This document shows, piece after piece, positions 1-8,134 of a stretch of 64,000 nucleotides of DNA. Under the pieces are notes generated by a model, which worked only from the letters and a program-made list of their open reading frames with translations, was not told where the DNA came from and did not search any database. Position numbers and translations under genes: made by a program. The number at the start of each line of letters is the position of its first letter. Position 1 is the first letter of the stretch. The DNA comes from Paenibacillus sacheonensis (lineage in GTDB: Bacteria; Bacillota; Bacilli; Paenibacillales; Paenibacillaceae): NCBI RefSeq assembly GCF_009909195.1, contig NZ_JAAAMU010000004.1:186001-250000 (forward strand). The letters run 5' to 3'.

Positions 1-2
1 TT

Positions 3-686
3 CGACTGGCGCAGAGCTAGCTGGAGACCGGAGGGACTATTCCTGCGTGGAATAACTTGGGCGGCTATAAGGCGAGCGGAGGCATACCGAACGGTTATTG
101 GAAAGGGGCGGTCGTCAACAAGGCGACCTGGGAAGTCATCAATGGGCAACGCGTTCGTGTCGTTGCGGCTTTTCGAGCCTACGACAGCATGTATGAATTC
201 TATAAAGACCAGGATTTACTGTACGCGCGGAGCCGCTACCTAGCGGTCAGGAGCGCGCTGTCGCCGATCGAACAGGCACGCATGCTGCAGGCAAGCGGTT
301 ACGCGACAGATCCGGACTATGCCAACAAACTCATAACCATCATGAATTCGAATCACCTGTCAAGTTACGATACAAGGGAAGAGAGGGAGGAACCAATGAC
401 AGCAGAGGAAAAGTCGGCTTTTGCCGCCCTTCAAGCTGCGGTAGCAAGGCTCTCGACCGATAACGAGACGCTCAAGGCCGAGCTGGACAGCCAGCAAGCT
501 GCCATGCAGGCGCTGCAAGTAGAGGCAGCGCAGCTGGAGACGCTGCACGACATGAAGGAAATACCCGAGTGGGCGAAAGAGGCCGTAGCCGCGGCCGTTA
601 AGAAACACCTCATTGATACGCCGAACGGCGGGAGCTACGATTTTTACCGTCTCTTGTCGGTGCTGTACCGCGCGAAGCTGATTTGA
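3..686 (+). pseudogene. Prophage-type endolysin / N-acetylglucosaminidase, 5' partial and interrupted
   Basis: The protein read from about position 21 matches the back half of a mannosyl-glycoprotein endo-beta-N-acetylglucosaminidase (GH73-like) domain: LETGG, NNL, YKASGGIPNGYWKGA, TWEVINGQRV, AFRAY, then the GYATDPDYANKL block. Family members cleave peptidoglycan glycan strands. After a linker with a short coiled coil (MTAEEKSAF to about QLETLHD) comes a C-terminal IPEWAKEAV...SYDFYRLL tail of the type found in Bacillales phage lysins. The frame can be followed upstream to position 3 as RLAQS, stop, LETGG: the family reads LAQ-x-(A/I)-LE(T/S)GWG here, so a TAG at 18-20 sits inside a conserved helix, and the tryptophan after ETG is missing. 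The first possible start afterwards (TTG at 57) has no ribosome-binding site and would begin mid-domain. I read it as a decayed or broken gene, although the rest lies outside the window. Confidence 0.55.
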
Positions 687-770
687 AGCCGGAATCGCAA
701 CGGTGCTTATGACATCCCGAAGAGAAGTTGTTTATCTGTTACTGCCGGACAACCTATGAAATAAAGCAAC

Positions 771-803
771 ACGCCGATCACCGGGAGGCGCGGTGATCGG
801 CGT
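771..803 (-). terminator. Rho-independent terminator of the MFS gene
   Basis: Two perfect 13-base inverted arms (771-783 and 791-803) with a 7-base loop lie just beyond the MFS stop codon. Read on the minus strand the hairpin is followed by the U-rich stretch GTTGCTTTATTT. The plus-strand side has no T run, so it mainly serves the minus-strand gene. Confidence 0.7.
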
Positions 804-819
804 GCGTCGGTTAACATGA

Positions 820-2067
820 TCATGCAGCGGACTTTTTTTGATCGTCCTGTGCGGGTTCCTTGCTCGGTTTGATCGCGAAGAGCGCCAGCAAGGAACAAAG
901 CAGCGCACACCCCGAGAATAGATAAAACAACCCGGTTTCCTGCTTCAGCATGACCGAAGCGATCAGCGGCCCGAGCGCAACGCCGATAAACCGGGCGCTG
1001 CTGTATAACGCGGTAATCGTGCCGCGCTCTTTCTTATCAATGCCTTCTGTAATCAAGGCATCCAGGCTGGGGAGTACGGCCCCGATCCCGACCCCGCTGG
1101 CGAACATGAGGCTAATGAGGAACCAAAGGTTATCGGAATCGACCAGCCCGCAAGTCAGCATGGCGGCCGTCAGCAGGAACAAACCGACGACGCTGAACAT
1201 TTTCATTCTTCGTTTATTCTCGCCGACGATTTTGCCCGCGATATAGGAAGATAGACAAATGGCGCTTAGCGGGATCGCCAGCAGCAGCCCCTTATAGATG
1301 CCATGGATACGGTATCGGTTCTCCAGCACGGACGACAGGTCATACAGAAACCCGAACATGATAAACATGGCCAGGCAGCCGATCGCGAAGATGGCGTACA
1401 GCCAGCGTCCTTTCTCCGACAATAAGGATGCTACCTCGTGGACGAATGCACGAAAGCCTTTCGTTTCTTCGGCACCGCCCGAGCCGGAAGCGGGGGGGAC
1501 CTTCACGAAGCACAGCACCGCAACGATGGATATAGCCGAAATGACCGGAATGACGGCGAGCGGCAGAAACCACACGACCAAAGCGAGCGCGGAGCCCAAT
1601 ACCGGGCTTAACACCTTGCCGAACGTGTTGGAGGTCTCGATCATGCCTAGGCCGCTGCTGACTTCTTCTTTGCTGTCGAACATGTCCCCGACTAGGGGGA
1701 GCACGACCGGGAACGCGCCGGCCGCCCCGACTCCTTGAATGAAACGGCCAAGCAAGATGACGCCATAGCCATGGGCATTCATTAGCCAGGCGGCCAATCC
1801 CGATACGACACCGCCTACCGCAACGATGGAGAGACCGATGACGATAACTCGCTTGCGGCCGAATCGATCCGATAGATAGCCGGCAACGGGGATGCATACG
1901 ATCGAGACGGCGGCATACACCGTAATGATTAAGCTGGTTTGCATCTCGGATATCTTCAGCTCCCGCTGCATCAGGGGGAGAATCGGGATGAGCATGGAAT
2001 TCGCGAGCGTCATGATGAGCGGAATGGAGGATAACGCTGCCAAATCCAACTTCTTCTTCGCTTTCAC
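820..2067 (-). CDS. MFS family multidrug/drug-type efflux transporter
   Basis: A 415-residue major facilitator superfamily protein with about 12 hydrophobic segments, the usual size for proton-driven drug:H+ antiporters of the DHA1 type. The loop after the second membrane segment carries motif A (GYLSDRFGRKR, about residues 63-73). A Gly/Pro-rich stretch in the fifth segment (GAAGAFPVVLP) resembles the antiporter motif C. The acidic substrate-binding residues that would define a substrate cannot be read off. The start is a GTG preceded by AAGGAGA about 12 bases upstream. A strong hairpin follows the stop. No regulator gene is adjacent, so the substrate is unknown; drug or siderophore export are both possible for this subgroup. 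Confidence 0.8.
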   Translation of the reverse strand: MKAKKKLDLAALSSIPLIMTLANSMLIPILPLMQRELKISEMQTSLIITVYAAVSIVCIPVAGYLSDRFGRKRVIVIGLSIVAVGGVVSGLAAWLMNAHGYGVILLGRFIQGVGAAGAFPVVLPLVGDMFDSKEEVSSGLGMIETSNTFGKVLSPVLGSALALVVWFLPLAVIPVISAISIVAVLCFVKVPPASGSGGAEETKGFRAFVHEVASLLSEKGRWLYAIFAIGCLAMFIMFGFLYDLSSVLENRYRIHGIYKGLLLAIPLSAICLSSYIAGKIVGENKRRMKMFSVVGLFLLTAAMLTCGLVDSDNLWFLISLMFASGVGIGAVLPSLDALITEGIDKKERGTITALYSSARFIGVALGPLIASVMLKQETGLFYLFSGCALLCSLLALFAIKPSKEPAQDDQKKSAA

Positions 2068-2116
2068 CGTGTATGAAGGTCTCCTTTCATGTATCCTTGC
2101 TGCCCAAGCATTCGAA

Positions 2117-3790
2117 TCAAACTTGAATGATGATCGGAATAATCATGGGCCTTCTCTTCGTATGGGTAAACAGAAACTTGCCGAGCGCATCCCGAAGGGC
2201 TTGTTTATATTCGCCCCATTGATTGCTATTCGCTTCCTGCAGCTTCGTAATCGTCGATACCGCTATGCGCTGCACTTCTTCCATGAGGCCTTCGGATTCC
2301 CTCACGTAGACGAAACCGCGCGAGATGACGTCCGGCCCGGATACGATTTTCGCGTCGGACTTGGCGATCGAGACGACGAGGATGACGATCCCGTCCTCGG
2401 ACAGCACTTTTCGGTCGCGCAAGACGATTTGCCCGACATCTCCGATGCCGAGGCCGTCGACAAGGGTATTTCCGCTTGGGATTTTGCGATCCTGGCGTGC
2501 TGCGGATCCCGTAATATCCACGACGTCCCCATTGTTAACGATGAAGATGTTGTCGGATTCTACGCCTACCGCTTCCGCCAGCAGACGGTGCTGATGGAGC
2601 ATCCGGTATTCCCCGTGTATCGGAATGAAGTATTTGGGCTTCATCAATGCCAGCATAAGCTTCAGCTCTTCCTGGCTGGCGTGTCCGGAGACATGCATGC
2701 CCGTCACGTTTCCGGATCCATAAACGACCTTCGCCCGCCGCTCGAACAAATTATTCACGATCTGCCCGACGTTGCGTTCATTCCCGGGAATCGGGGACGC
2801 CGCCAGGATGACCGTATCGCCGGGATCGACACGGATTTGACGGTGATTGCCGCTGGCCAGTCTGGCAAGCGCGGCCATCGGTTCGCCTTGACTTCCCGTA
2901 CAGAGGATAACCAGCTCATTTGGGGAATACCGGTTGCAATCCGAAGGCTCCACCAGCATCCCCTCTGGAAGCCGCAAGTATCCGAGCGAGGAGGCGATGT
3001 CGACTACGTTGACCATGCTTCGCCCAAGGAGAACGAGCTTCCGGTCAGTCTTCTCCGCTGCGTCGATCACCTGTTGGACGCGATGCACGTTGGACGCGAA
3101 CGTCGCAAGGAAAATTTTCTTGTCGGCCTTCTGGAAGGCTTCGAGAATATGCTCCCCGACGCTTCTTTCCGAAGGCGTAAAGCCGGGACGTTCCGCGTTG
3201 GTGCTCTCCGAGAGCAGCGCCAACACGCCGTTTTGCCCGATTTCGGCCATTTTATGAATATCGGCGTACTGGGCATTCACCGGCGTCAAGTCGAACTTGA
3301 AATCGCCCGTATGCACCACAACGCCCTGCGGTGTATGGAACACGACGCCGAGACAATCGGGAATGCTATGGTTCGTGCTGAAGAAACGCACCGACATGGC
3401 GCCGAGCGCAAGCGTCGTATTGGAATCGATCTCATGCAATTTGGTGCTGCCAAGGAGCCCGTGCTCCTTGAGTTTCGCTCTGATCAGCCCGAGCGTGAGA
3501 CGCGTCGCGTATACCGGCATGTTCAATTGTTTGATGACATAGGGGATAGCCCCGATGTGGTCTTCATGGCCGTGCGTGACGATCAGCCCTTTGACCTGCT
3601 TTTGATTCTCGAGCAAGTACGCGATGTCCGGGATGATGACGTCAATTCCGGGCAGGCTCTCATCCGGGAATTTGGAGCCGCAATCGATAACGATAATGTC
3701 TTCGTTATATTGAACGATGTACATATTTTTGCCGATTTCATGCACGCCGCCGAGAGCGGCGATCGATAGTCTGTCTGTCTTCGGACTCAT
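2117..3790 (-). CDS. rnj: Ribonuclease J (metallo-beta-lactamase/beta-CASP RNase)
   Basis: A 557-residue protein, the normal length for RNase J (about 555). It has the metallo-beta-lactamase zinc motif HGHEDHIG (His73, His75, Asp77, His78), then the beta-CASP domain and the C-terminal domain ending in KRRPMIIPIIIQV. RNase J is a 5'-3' exo- and endoribonuclease that matures rRNA and turns over mRNA in Firmicutes, acting in the cytoplasm as J1/J2 dimers. Whether this is the J1 or J2 paralogue cannot be decided without the second copy; all metal ligands are intact, which favours an active enzyme. The start ATG has GAAGGGGCG upstream. It is a single gene separated from the neighbouring MFS gene by about 50 bases. 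Confidence 0.93.
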   Translation of the reverse strand: MSPKTDRLSIAALGGVHEIGKNMYIVQYNEDIIVIDCGSKFPDESLPGIDVIIPDIAYLLENQKQVKGLIVTHGHEDHIGAIPYVIKQLNMPVYATRLTLGLIRAKLKEHGLLGSTKLHEIDSNTTLALGAMSVRFFSTNHSIPDCLGVVFHTPQGVVVHTGDFKFDLTPVNAQYADIHKMAEIGQNGVLALLSESTNAERPGFTPSERSVGEHILEAFQKADKKIFLATFASNVHRVQQVIDAAEKTDRKLVLLGRSMVNVVDIASSLGYLRLPEGMLVEPSDCNRYSPNELVILCTGSQGEPMAALARLASGNHRQIRVDPGDTVILAASPIPGNERNVGQIVNNLFERRAKVVYGSGNVTGMHVSGHASQEELKLMLALMKPKYFIPIHGEYRMLHQHRLLAEAVGVESDNIFIVNNGDVVDITGSAARQDRKIPSGNTLVDGLGIGDVGQIVLRDRKVLSEDGIVILVVSIAKSDAKIVSGPDVISRGFVYVRESEGLMEEVQRIAVSTITKLQEANSNQWGEYKQALRDALGKFLFTHTKRRPMIIPIIIQV

Positions 3791-3989
3791 ACTGGAAGCG
3801 CCCCTTCATAAGCTTTGGTTGGTTCTCGTCCACTCCTGCAGAATGACGTTAATGTTTCTCGCCGGAGAGACGTTTATCCATGACGACGATTGGCAGAAAC
3901 CGTATCCGGACTGCCTAATATTGCTTCGAATAGCGGCTTGTGGAGCAGGAAAGATAAAGAGGTTAACCAGCCTAGGAGGAGGAATCCGC

Positions 3990-4844
3990 TTGTACTACTA
4001 CAAGGAAGAATTGATTAATAAAATCGAAGTCGATCGACCGGATCCCGGCGCGGCAAGGGTGCTGCAGGAGGCACTTGGCGGGCAGTTCGGCGAGATGCGG
4101 ACGATGATGCAGTACTCGTTCCAAAGCGCCAACTTCAGGGGGAAAGCCAAACAGTACCGGGATTTGCTGCGCGGCGTCTTTCTCGAAGAAATCGCGCATG
4201 TGGAGCTCGTCCAGAACACCATCAACCAGCTGCTTAACGAAGCAGGAGGTTCGATGCCGGGCAATTCGGGCGCCGACGGCGCGCCGTTGGACGAGGCGAT
4301 CAAGCACGGGAATCCGCATCATTTCATTATGGGTGCGAAAAGTTCCCTGCCCGTCGATGCCGGCGGCAATCCCTGGAACGGATCCTGGGTGTACAGTCAC
4401 GGCAACCTGATTGCGGACCTGCTCAACAACGTCGTTCTGGAATCAACCGGCGTCTTGCAGAAGACGAGAATTTATGAGATGAGCTCCAACAAGGCCCTTC
4501 GCGAAACGCTCGGTTTTCTCATCGTCCGCGACAACGCGCATCAGAATGCATTTGCGAAAGCGCTGGAGACGCTCGGCGTCGAATGGGGAAAGCTGTTTCC
4601 CGTACCGAACTACGATATCAACAAGTATCCGGAATGCCGGAAATTCGTGGACATGGGCTACCATAACATGCAATTCAACTTCAGATTGGACCAGACTCGG
4701 ATCGGCGAGATCTACCAAGGGAAGTCGCCCAGCCGCAACGGAGGCGAGCTTACCGTCACGCCGCCCCCGGTTGGATTCCCGGTGCCGCAGCTTCCGGATA
4801 TGCCGAATGAGCATAGTCCGGGACTTACGGACATGAACCGATAA
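3990..4844 (+). CDS. Manganese (non-haem) catalase family protein
   Basis: A 284-residue protein of the di-manganese catalase family (ferritin-like four-helix bundle), which disproportionates hydrogen peroxide. The expected metal ligands are visible: Glu35 in QFGEM, Glu67 and His70 in EEIAH, Glu151 in VLEST and His184 in RDNAH, at the spacing of the Lactobacillus enzyme. Bacillus relatives (YdbD, YjqC) and the spore-coat protein CotJC belong to the same family; the length fits the full-size enzymes, not the roughly 190-residue CotJC. The start is chosen as TTG 3990 because AGGAGGAGG (3974-3982) lies 7 bases before it and the protein begins MYYYKEEL as in relatives; the longer upstream reading frame has no such support. 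No operon partner follows; a long hairpin lies between it and the convergent lipoprotein gene. Confidence 0.9.
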   Translation: MYYYKEELINKIEVDRPDPGAARVLQEALGGQFGEMRTMMQYSFQSANFRGKAKQYRDLLRGVFLEEIAHVELVQNTINQLLNEAGGSMPGNSGADGAPLDEAIKHGNPHHFIMGAKSSLPVDAGGNPWNGSWVYSHGNLIADLLNNVVLESTGVLQKTRIYEMSSNKALRETLGFLIVRDNAHQNAFAKALETLGVEWGKLFPVPNYDINKYPECRKFVDMGYHNMQFNFRLDQTRIGEIYQGKSPSRNGGELTVTPPPVGFPVPQLPDMPNEHSPGLTDMNR

Positions 4845-4881
4845 GCGGGTCGCATATTTCGATGAATGATTACAGCAGCGC

Positions 4882-4919
4882 ACCAATAGAGCCTGGCGCA
4901 ATCGCCCGGCTCTATTGGT
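4882..4919. terminator. Long hairpin between convergent genes
   Basis: Arms 4882-4893 and 4908-4919 are perfect 12-base complements. After one mismatch the stem continues as GGCG/CGCC around a CAAT loop. It sits between the convergent catalase and lipoprotein genes, so a bidirectional terminator is likely, although neither side has a convincing T run. Confidence 0.5.
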
Positions 4920-4963
4920 CGTGCAAGGATGATTCTAACAAGGCCCTATTGAGGAAAATGGAA

Positions 4964-5893
4964 TTAATCGGTGCGTTTAAATTCGGCATGAAGACGCGGA
5001 TCGATTTTCATATAGCCGGCATACACCTTCATGCGGTCCGCGAAGGCGGGATCATCCGAAATATAGACGGTTTTGACGCCTGCCGCCATCGACTTGACTT
5101 CGTGTTCAATCCGGTTTTTCAAATCGGCCTTCATCGGGCGCGCGACTGCCAGCGGGCGAACGGAAGGTGCGCCGTTCCTATCCGAGGGAGAGAACATTTG
5201 ACTCGAGAATTGCGTCAGCGCCTTGCCGATATTCTTGGATGACCGCGTCATGCCGTATGGGTGGTCCAATGCCAAGCTGTCGATTCTGCGGACGGCGTCG
5301 TTCGAACGAATGCCGTTCATGCCCTTCGACGCTTTGGTGCCGTACATGCTAGGACCACTGGTTCCATACATGCCGGTCATGCCGTAGTTGCCGCTTGTTC
5401 CGAGATTCCCGTCCAGACCATAAGTGTTCTTCGTCTTCGCAAGATGGGCATCTGCCGAGCCGGCGGACCGATGGGACGGATTGCCGGAGCCCGAGGTCGA
5501 GCGGTTAGGCTGAGGCTGGCGGGAATTCGGCGCCGTAATTATGTTATCCGAACGGCCGGCGTCCGCGGATTCATGCGTAATCGCCACATAAGCTTTGTCG
5601 CCGACCGTCAAGACATATGCGTTCCCCATGCCTTCGATGCTCGCGATACGATCGGCGATGTTTTTGTTCATTCCGTAAGCGTTCGGCTGCCGGATGCCGG
5701 GCCCGTTCACGGGACCGCGATCGTGCAAAGCATTCATCAATGCGGCGTTTCCGTTCTTGTACATGGAAACATCATTGTCATTATTGCTGCGAATCGATTC
5801 GGAATGGTACCGTTCGCCGGCGTTTTCCGCACAGCCCGCAAGCATCGTCGTTATTAACGTTCCTGCCGCGAGCAAGGACCACTTATGCTGCAT
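4964..5893 (-). CDS. YhcN/YlaJ-family sporulation lipoprotein
   Basis: A 309-residue exported lipoprotein. The N-terminus is a lipoprotein signal (MQHKW, hydrophobic core, lipobox LAGC with Cys21). It then has the YhcN/YlaJ family pattern: a domain containing ADRIASIEGMGNAYVLTVGDKAYVAI (about residues 80-105), a low-complexity Gly/Met/Ser/Tyr-rich insert with GMYGTSG- and MYGTKAS-like repeats (about 145-195), and a C-terminal part with DLKNRIEHEVKSM...TVYISDDPAFADRM. In Bacillus the family members are made in the forespore under SigG and sit on the inner spore membrane. The low-complexity insert is longer than in YhcN. Upstream on the minus strand a GCATA resembles a SigG -35, but I see no good -10. 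The lipoprotein call is secure; spore location is inferred from the family. Confidence 0.82.
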   Translation of the reverse strand: MQHKWSLLAAGTLITTMLAGCAENAGERYHSESIRSNNDNDVSMYKNGNAALMNALHDRGPVNGPGIRQPNAYGMNKNIADRIASIEGMGNAYVLTVGDKAYVAITHESADAGRSDNIITAPNSRQPQPNRSTSGSGNPSHRSAGSADAHLAKTKNTYGLDGNLGTSGNYGMTGMYGTSGPSMYGTKASKGMNGIRSNDAVRRIDSLALDHPYGMTRSSKNIGKALTQFSSQMFSPSDRNGAPSVRPLAVARPMKADLKNRIEHEVKSMAAGVKTVYISDDPAFADRMKVYAGYMKIDPRLHAEFKRTD

Positions 5894-5988
5894 GTGTTCA
5901 TCCTCCGTTTCAGCTTCCGGCCCAATTGGAGCTCAGGCCTACGTTTAGGCTTAGCCGAACGGACAGGGGCTATGCCTGACAAATAAAG

Positions 5989-6014
5989 AAGCCCGGACCG
6001 TATGGCCCGGGCTT
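5989..6014 (-). terminator. Terminator of the small membrane protein gene
   Basis: AAGCCCGG (5989-5996) pairs with CCGGGCTT (6007-6014). On the minus strand the hairpin is followed by CTTTATTTG. It lies downstream of the minus-strand gene ending at 6065. Confidence 0.65.
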
Positions 6015-6064
6015 GCTGTATGCTTCGGCGCGACGCAGATCTATGGATCGCGTGCCGAGTATCC

Positions 6065-6352
6065 TCATGAATAATAAACCGCCCATGCGCCTGCCGCCGC
6101 CAACGCGGCGCAAGCCCAGAAGAGGCGGTAGCCGATTCGGAAGGATCGATGTTGAAACGCTTGTTTCCGGATCATGAACTCATTCGCAACGAAGACGCTG
6201 ATACCGATCAGCGCATAGCCGCCGTAGATTGCAAGAATCGTCGCTTTCGGCTCGCCCGTATCGTTAAAGGCGAAGGCAACCGGCAGCAGCAGCAGAAAGC
6301 CGAGTGCCGCAAGAATGGATAACACTCGAATAACGTTAGGCAATATATTCAT
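6065..6352 (-). CDS. Small integral membrane protein, function unknown
   Basis: A 95-residue protein with three hydrophobic segments (about residues 7-28, 38-57 and 76-92), joined by short charged loops (FNDTGEPKA and MIRKQAFQHRSFRIGYR). I do not recognise a family. It is supported as real by AGGAGG 7 bases before the ATG on the minus strand and by its own terminator at 5989-6014. It lies downstream, on the same strand, of the structured region 6437-6740. Two terminator-like hairpins separate it from that region, so either it has its own promoter or it is expressed by read-through. Confidence 0.65.
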   Translation of the reverse strand: MNILPNVIRVLSILAALGFLLLLPVAFAFNDTGEPKATILAIYGGYALIGISVFVANEFMIRKQAFQHRSFRIGYRLFWACAALAAAGAWAVYYS

Positions 6353-6436
6353 GGCGTACCTCCTGGATGGTTATACATCGTGGTTAGTCCACCTTTATTA
6401 CCCCGTTATCTATGATGTAATCTTCTTGATCGGCGT

Positions 6437-6479
6437 AAAAAATCCCCCATTCTTGCTAGGAAAGCAAGGACAGGGGATT
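6437..6479 (-). terminator. Minus-strand terminator (second of two)
   Basis: AATCCCC (6441-6447) pairs with GGGGATT (6473-6479), and within it CTTGCT (6452-6457) pairs with AGCAAG (6463-6468). Read on the minus strand the hairpin is followed by six U residues (A run 6437-6442). No coding gene on the minus strand ends here, so it implies a non-coding transcript or an attenuator in front of the 6352 gene. Confidence 0.6.
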
Positions 6480-6549
6480 AGAATTCAGGCACCTATAGGG
6501 CAGCGGGCAGCTCCGCTCGAACTTCCTTGAAGCAGCTGGTTTATGCCGG

Positions 6550-6583
6550 AAAAAAATCCGGGGCCTACATTTCTGTAGGCCCC
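6550..6583 (-). terminator. Minus-strand terminator (first of two)
   Basis: GGGGCCTACA (6560-6569) pairs with TGTAGGCCCC (6574-6583), a perfect 10-base stem with a 4-base loop. On the minus strand it is followed by GGA and seven U residues (A run 6550-6556). On the plus strand only three T follow. Confidence 0.65.
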
Positions 6584-6720
6584 TTTCATGGGAGAGGAGA
6601 AACCGGACGAAGAACTTATGGGGAAACGTAAGTCTTCTCCGCGGTTGTCTACGGCATCTCGCGACGCCGATATCTTAAGAATGCCCACATTGCGGCGTTC
6701 TATACCTCCAGAGCAAATTT
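6550..6720 (-). ncRNA. Candidate structured non-coding RNA or leader, minus strand
   Basis: This 460-base gap (6353-6813) has no credible gene, but the minus strand shows RNA-like structure. At 6653-6668 it folds into GGCGUC-GCGA-GAUGCC: a 6-bp stem with one G-U pair and a GNRA tetraloop; on the plus strand the same bases give an A-C mismatch and no special loop. At 6602-6645 a second stem pairs GAAGA/CUUA with UAAG/UCUUC (one bulge), flanked by ACCG/CGGU. The strong terminator 6550-6583 follows, and a second at 6437-6479. I could not match it to 6S, SRP, tmRNA, RNase P or a riboswitch class that I know by sequence. The 5' end is uncertain; a weak TATAGA lies near 6700. It could be a free small RNA or a regulatory leader of the 6352 gene. 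Confidence 0.4.
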
Positions 6721-6735
6721 CTTCCGAATTGTTTG

Positions 6736-6764
6736 TTACGAGCATCGCGGCCTTGGTGTATGAT
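6736..6764 (+). promoter_or_regulatory. Putative SigA promoter of the dehydrogenase-lrgAB operon
   Basis: TTACGA (6736-6741), a 17-base spacer and TATGAT (6759-6764) lie about 50 bases upstream of the dehydrogenase start. Confidence 0.45.
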
Positions 6765-6813
6765 CGACTTATTGGCAATCCATACCTGGAAGCGAGAGGA
6801 GCAGGATCACAGC

Positions 6814-7770
6814 ATGAAAATCGTAGTTTTGGATGGGTACACGTTGAATCCCGGGGACATGAGCTGGGACGAAATCGGAAAGCTTGGGGAACTGACCGTA
6901 TACGATCGGACTCCGCAAGAGGAGATCATCGGCCGAGCGCGCGGCGCCGAGATCGTGCTGACGAACAAGACGCCGCTCACGGCAGCGACGATCGCGGAGC
7001 TGCCGGAGCTTCTGTATGTCGGTGTCCTGGCGACCGGCTACAATATCGTCGACATCGAAGCCGCGGCGAAGCGGGGCATCATCGTGACGAACGTGCCCGA
7101 TTACAGCAACGGCTCCGTTGCGCAGCTCGTATTCGCGTTTCTGCTGGCCCAAGCTTCGCAGGTGAGCGCGCATAGCGAAGCTGCCCGCGGCGGCCGCTGG
7201 GCGGCAGGGCCGGATTTTTCGTTCTCGCTTAATCCGCTGCATGAGCTATCCGGCCAGACGCTTGGACTCGTAGGATTCGGCAGCATCGGTCAGCAAGTTG
7301 CTCGCATCGCGTTGGCCTTTGGCATGCGGGTTATCGTCCATACGAGAACGGTGAAGTCGATTCCGGGACTGGAAGCGGTGCGGTTCGTCTCGTTGGAGGC
7401 GTTATTCCGGGAAGCGGATGCCGTGTCGCTGCATTGTCCGTTGACGCCGGATACGCAAGGCCTCATTAACGCGCATACGCTTGCGAAGATGAAGAGGGGC
7501 GCGATGTTGATCAACACTGCCCGCGGCGGCCACGTCGTCGAACAGGATCTGGCCGAAGCGCTGCAGGCAGGGACGATCGCCGCCGCCGGTTTGGACGTGC
7601 TGGGCACCGAGCCGCCTTCTGCGGATAATCCGCTGCTGTCGGCGGCGAACTGTTGGATTACGCCGCATATCGGCTGGGCAACTGTCGAAGCGAGAAGACG
7701 GCTGTTGGGCATTGCCGCCGGTAACCTGCGTGCTTTCTTGCAAGGCGGCACCGTCAATCAGGTGAATTAA
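6814..7770 (+). CDS. D-2-hydroxyacid dehydrogenase (glycerate dehydrogenase / hydroxypyruvate reductase type)
   Basis: A 318-residue NAD(P)-dependent D-2-hydroxyacid dehydrogenase. The Rossmann motif FGSIGQ is at residues 155-160, and the catalytic set is complete: Arg237 (in NTARGG), Glu266 (GTEPP) and His285 (TPHIGW). The family reduces 2-keto acids such as hydroxypyruvate and glyoxylate to D-2-hydroxyacids. The N-terminal catalytic part and overall length fit the glycerate dehydrogenase group better than formate dehydrogenase or PGDH (no ACT domain), but the substrate is inferred. The ATG at 6814 is preceded by GAGAGGAG and aligns with the family start. It is the first gene of an operon: lrgA begins 4 bases after its stop, which suggests that the transported compound of the LrgAB pair is a substrate or product of this enzyme. 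Confidence 0.88.
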   Translation: MKIVVLDGYTLNPGDMSWDEIGKLGELTVYDRTPQEEIIGRARGAEIVLTNKTPLTAATIAELPELLYVGVLATGYNIVDIEAAAKRGIIVTNVPDYSNGSVAQLVFAFLLAQASQVSAHSEAARGGRWAAGPDFSFSLNPLHELSGQTLGLVGFGSIGQQVARIALAFGMRVIVHTRTVKSIPGLEAVRFVSLEALFREADAVSLHCPLTPDTQGLINAHTLAKMKRGAMLINTARGGHVVEQDLAEALQAGTIAAAGLDVLGTEPPSADNPLLSAANCWITPHIGWATVEARRRLLGIAAGNLRAFLQGGTVNQVN

Positions 7771-7774
7771 GGGG

Positions 7775-8134
7775 ATGCGCGGGTTTTGCATCATCATGGG
7801 GTTTGACGGCGCGGGCTTCTTGCTCCACAGCCTTGCCGGCGTGCCGCTTCCTTCGCATGTATTGGGACTGCTGCTCCTGACGGCTGCTTTGTTTCTGGGT
7901 ATCGTCAAGCTGGAGTGGGTAGAGGCAAGCGCCGCATTCCTGACCAAGCATATGATGCTGTTCTTCGTTCCGCTGCTGGCGGGAGCTGCCGGGTTCCTGC
8001 CCGCGCTTGGCGATTCATGGCTTGCCGCGGCGGTCAGTCTCACCTTGGGCACAGCTGTGATCATGCTGACGTCGGGACTCGCGACCCGCTGGCTGCTCCG
8101 CAAGCGGAAGGAGAGAACGGCCGATGAAGGATAG
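7775..8134 (+). CDS. lrgA: LrgA/CidA-family membrane protein
   Basis: A 119-residue, four-helix membrane protein of the LrgA/CidA family (Pfam LrgA). Conserved features are the PLPSHVLGLLLL block after the first helix (PGSVIGMLLL in relatives), KLEWVE, and LTKHMMLFFVPLLAG. These proteins were first described as holin-like; later work ties CidAB/LrgAB/PftAB pairs to pyruvate and small organic acid transport. The only usable start is ATG 7775 (or ATG 7796), because an in-frame stop lies just upstream; AGGTGA at 7760-7765, within the end of the preceding gene, serves as ribosome-binding site. The first helix is less hydrophobic than usual. It is translationally linked to lrgB, which it overlaps by 11 bases. 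Confidence 0.85.
   Translation: MRGFCIIMGFDGAGFLLHSLAGVPLPSHVLGLLLLTAALFLGIVKLEWVEASAAFLTKHMMLFFVPLLAGAAGFLPALGDSWLAAAVSLTLGTAVIMLTSGLATRWLLRKRKERTADEG

Noticed and set aside
1892-3769. 625-codon plus-strand open frame opposite RNase J
   Set aside because: It is antisense to a gene with full family motifs, its composition is the mirror of that gene, and it has no ribosome-binding site or recognisable domain; GC-rich coding DNA often leaves such shadow frames.
6485-6778. 97-codon minus-strand open frame in the structured intergenic region
   Set aside because: It runs through a strong terminator hairpin and its U tract, has no well-placed ribosome-binding site and resembles no protein; the RNA interpretation fits better.
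6588-7175. 195-codon plus-strand open frame overlapping the dehydrogenase
   Set aside because: It covers the start of the dehydrogenase in another frame with Arg-rich, low-complexity translation typical of a shadow.
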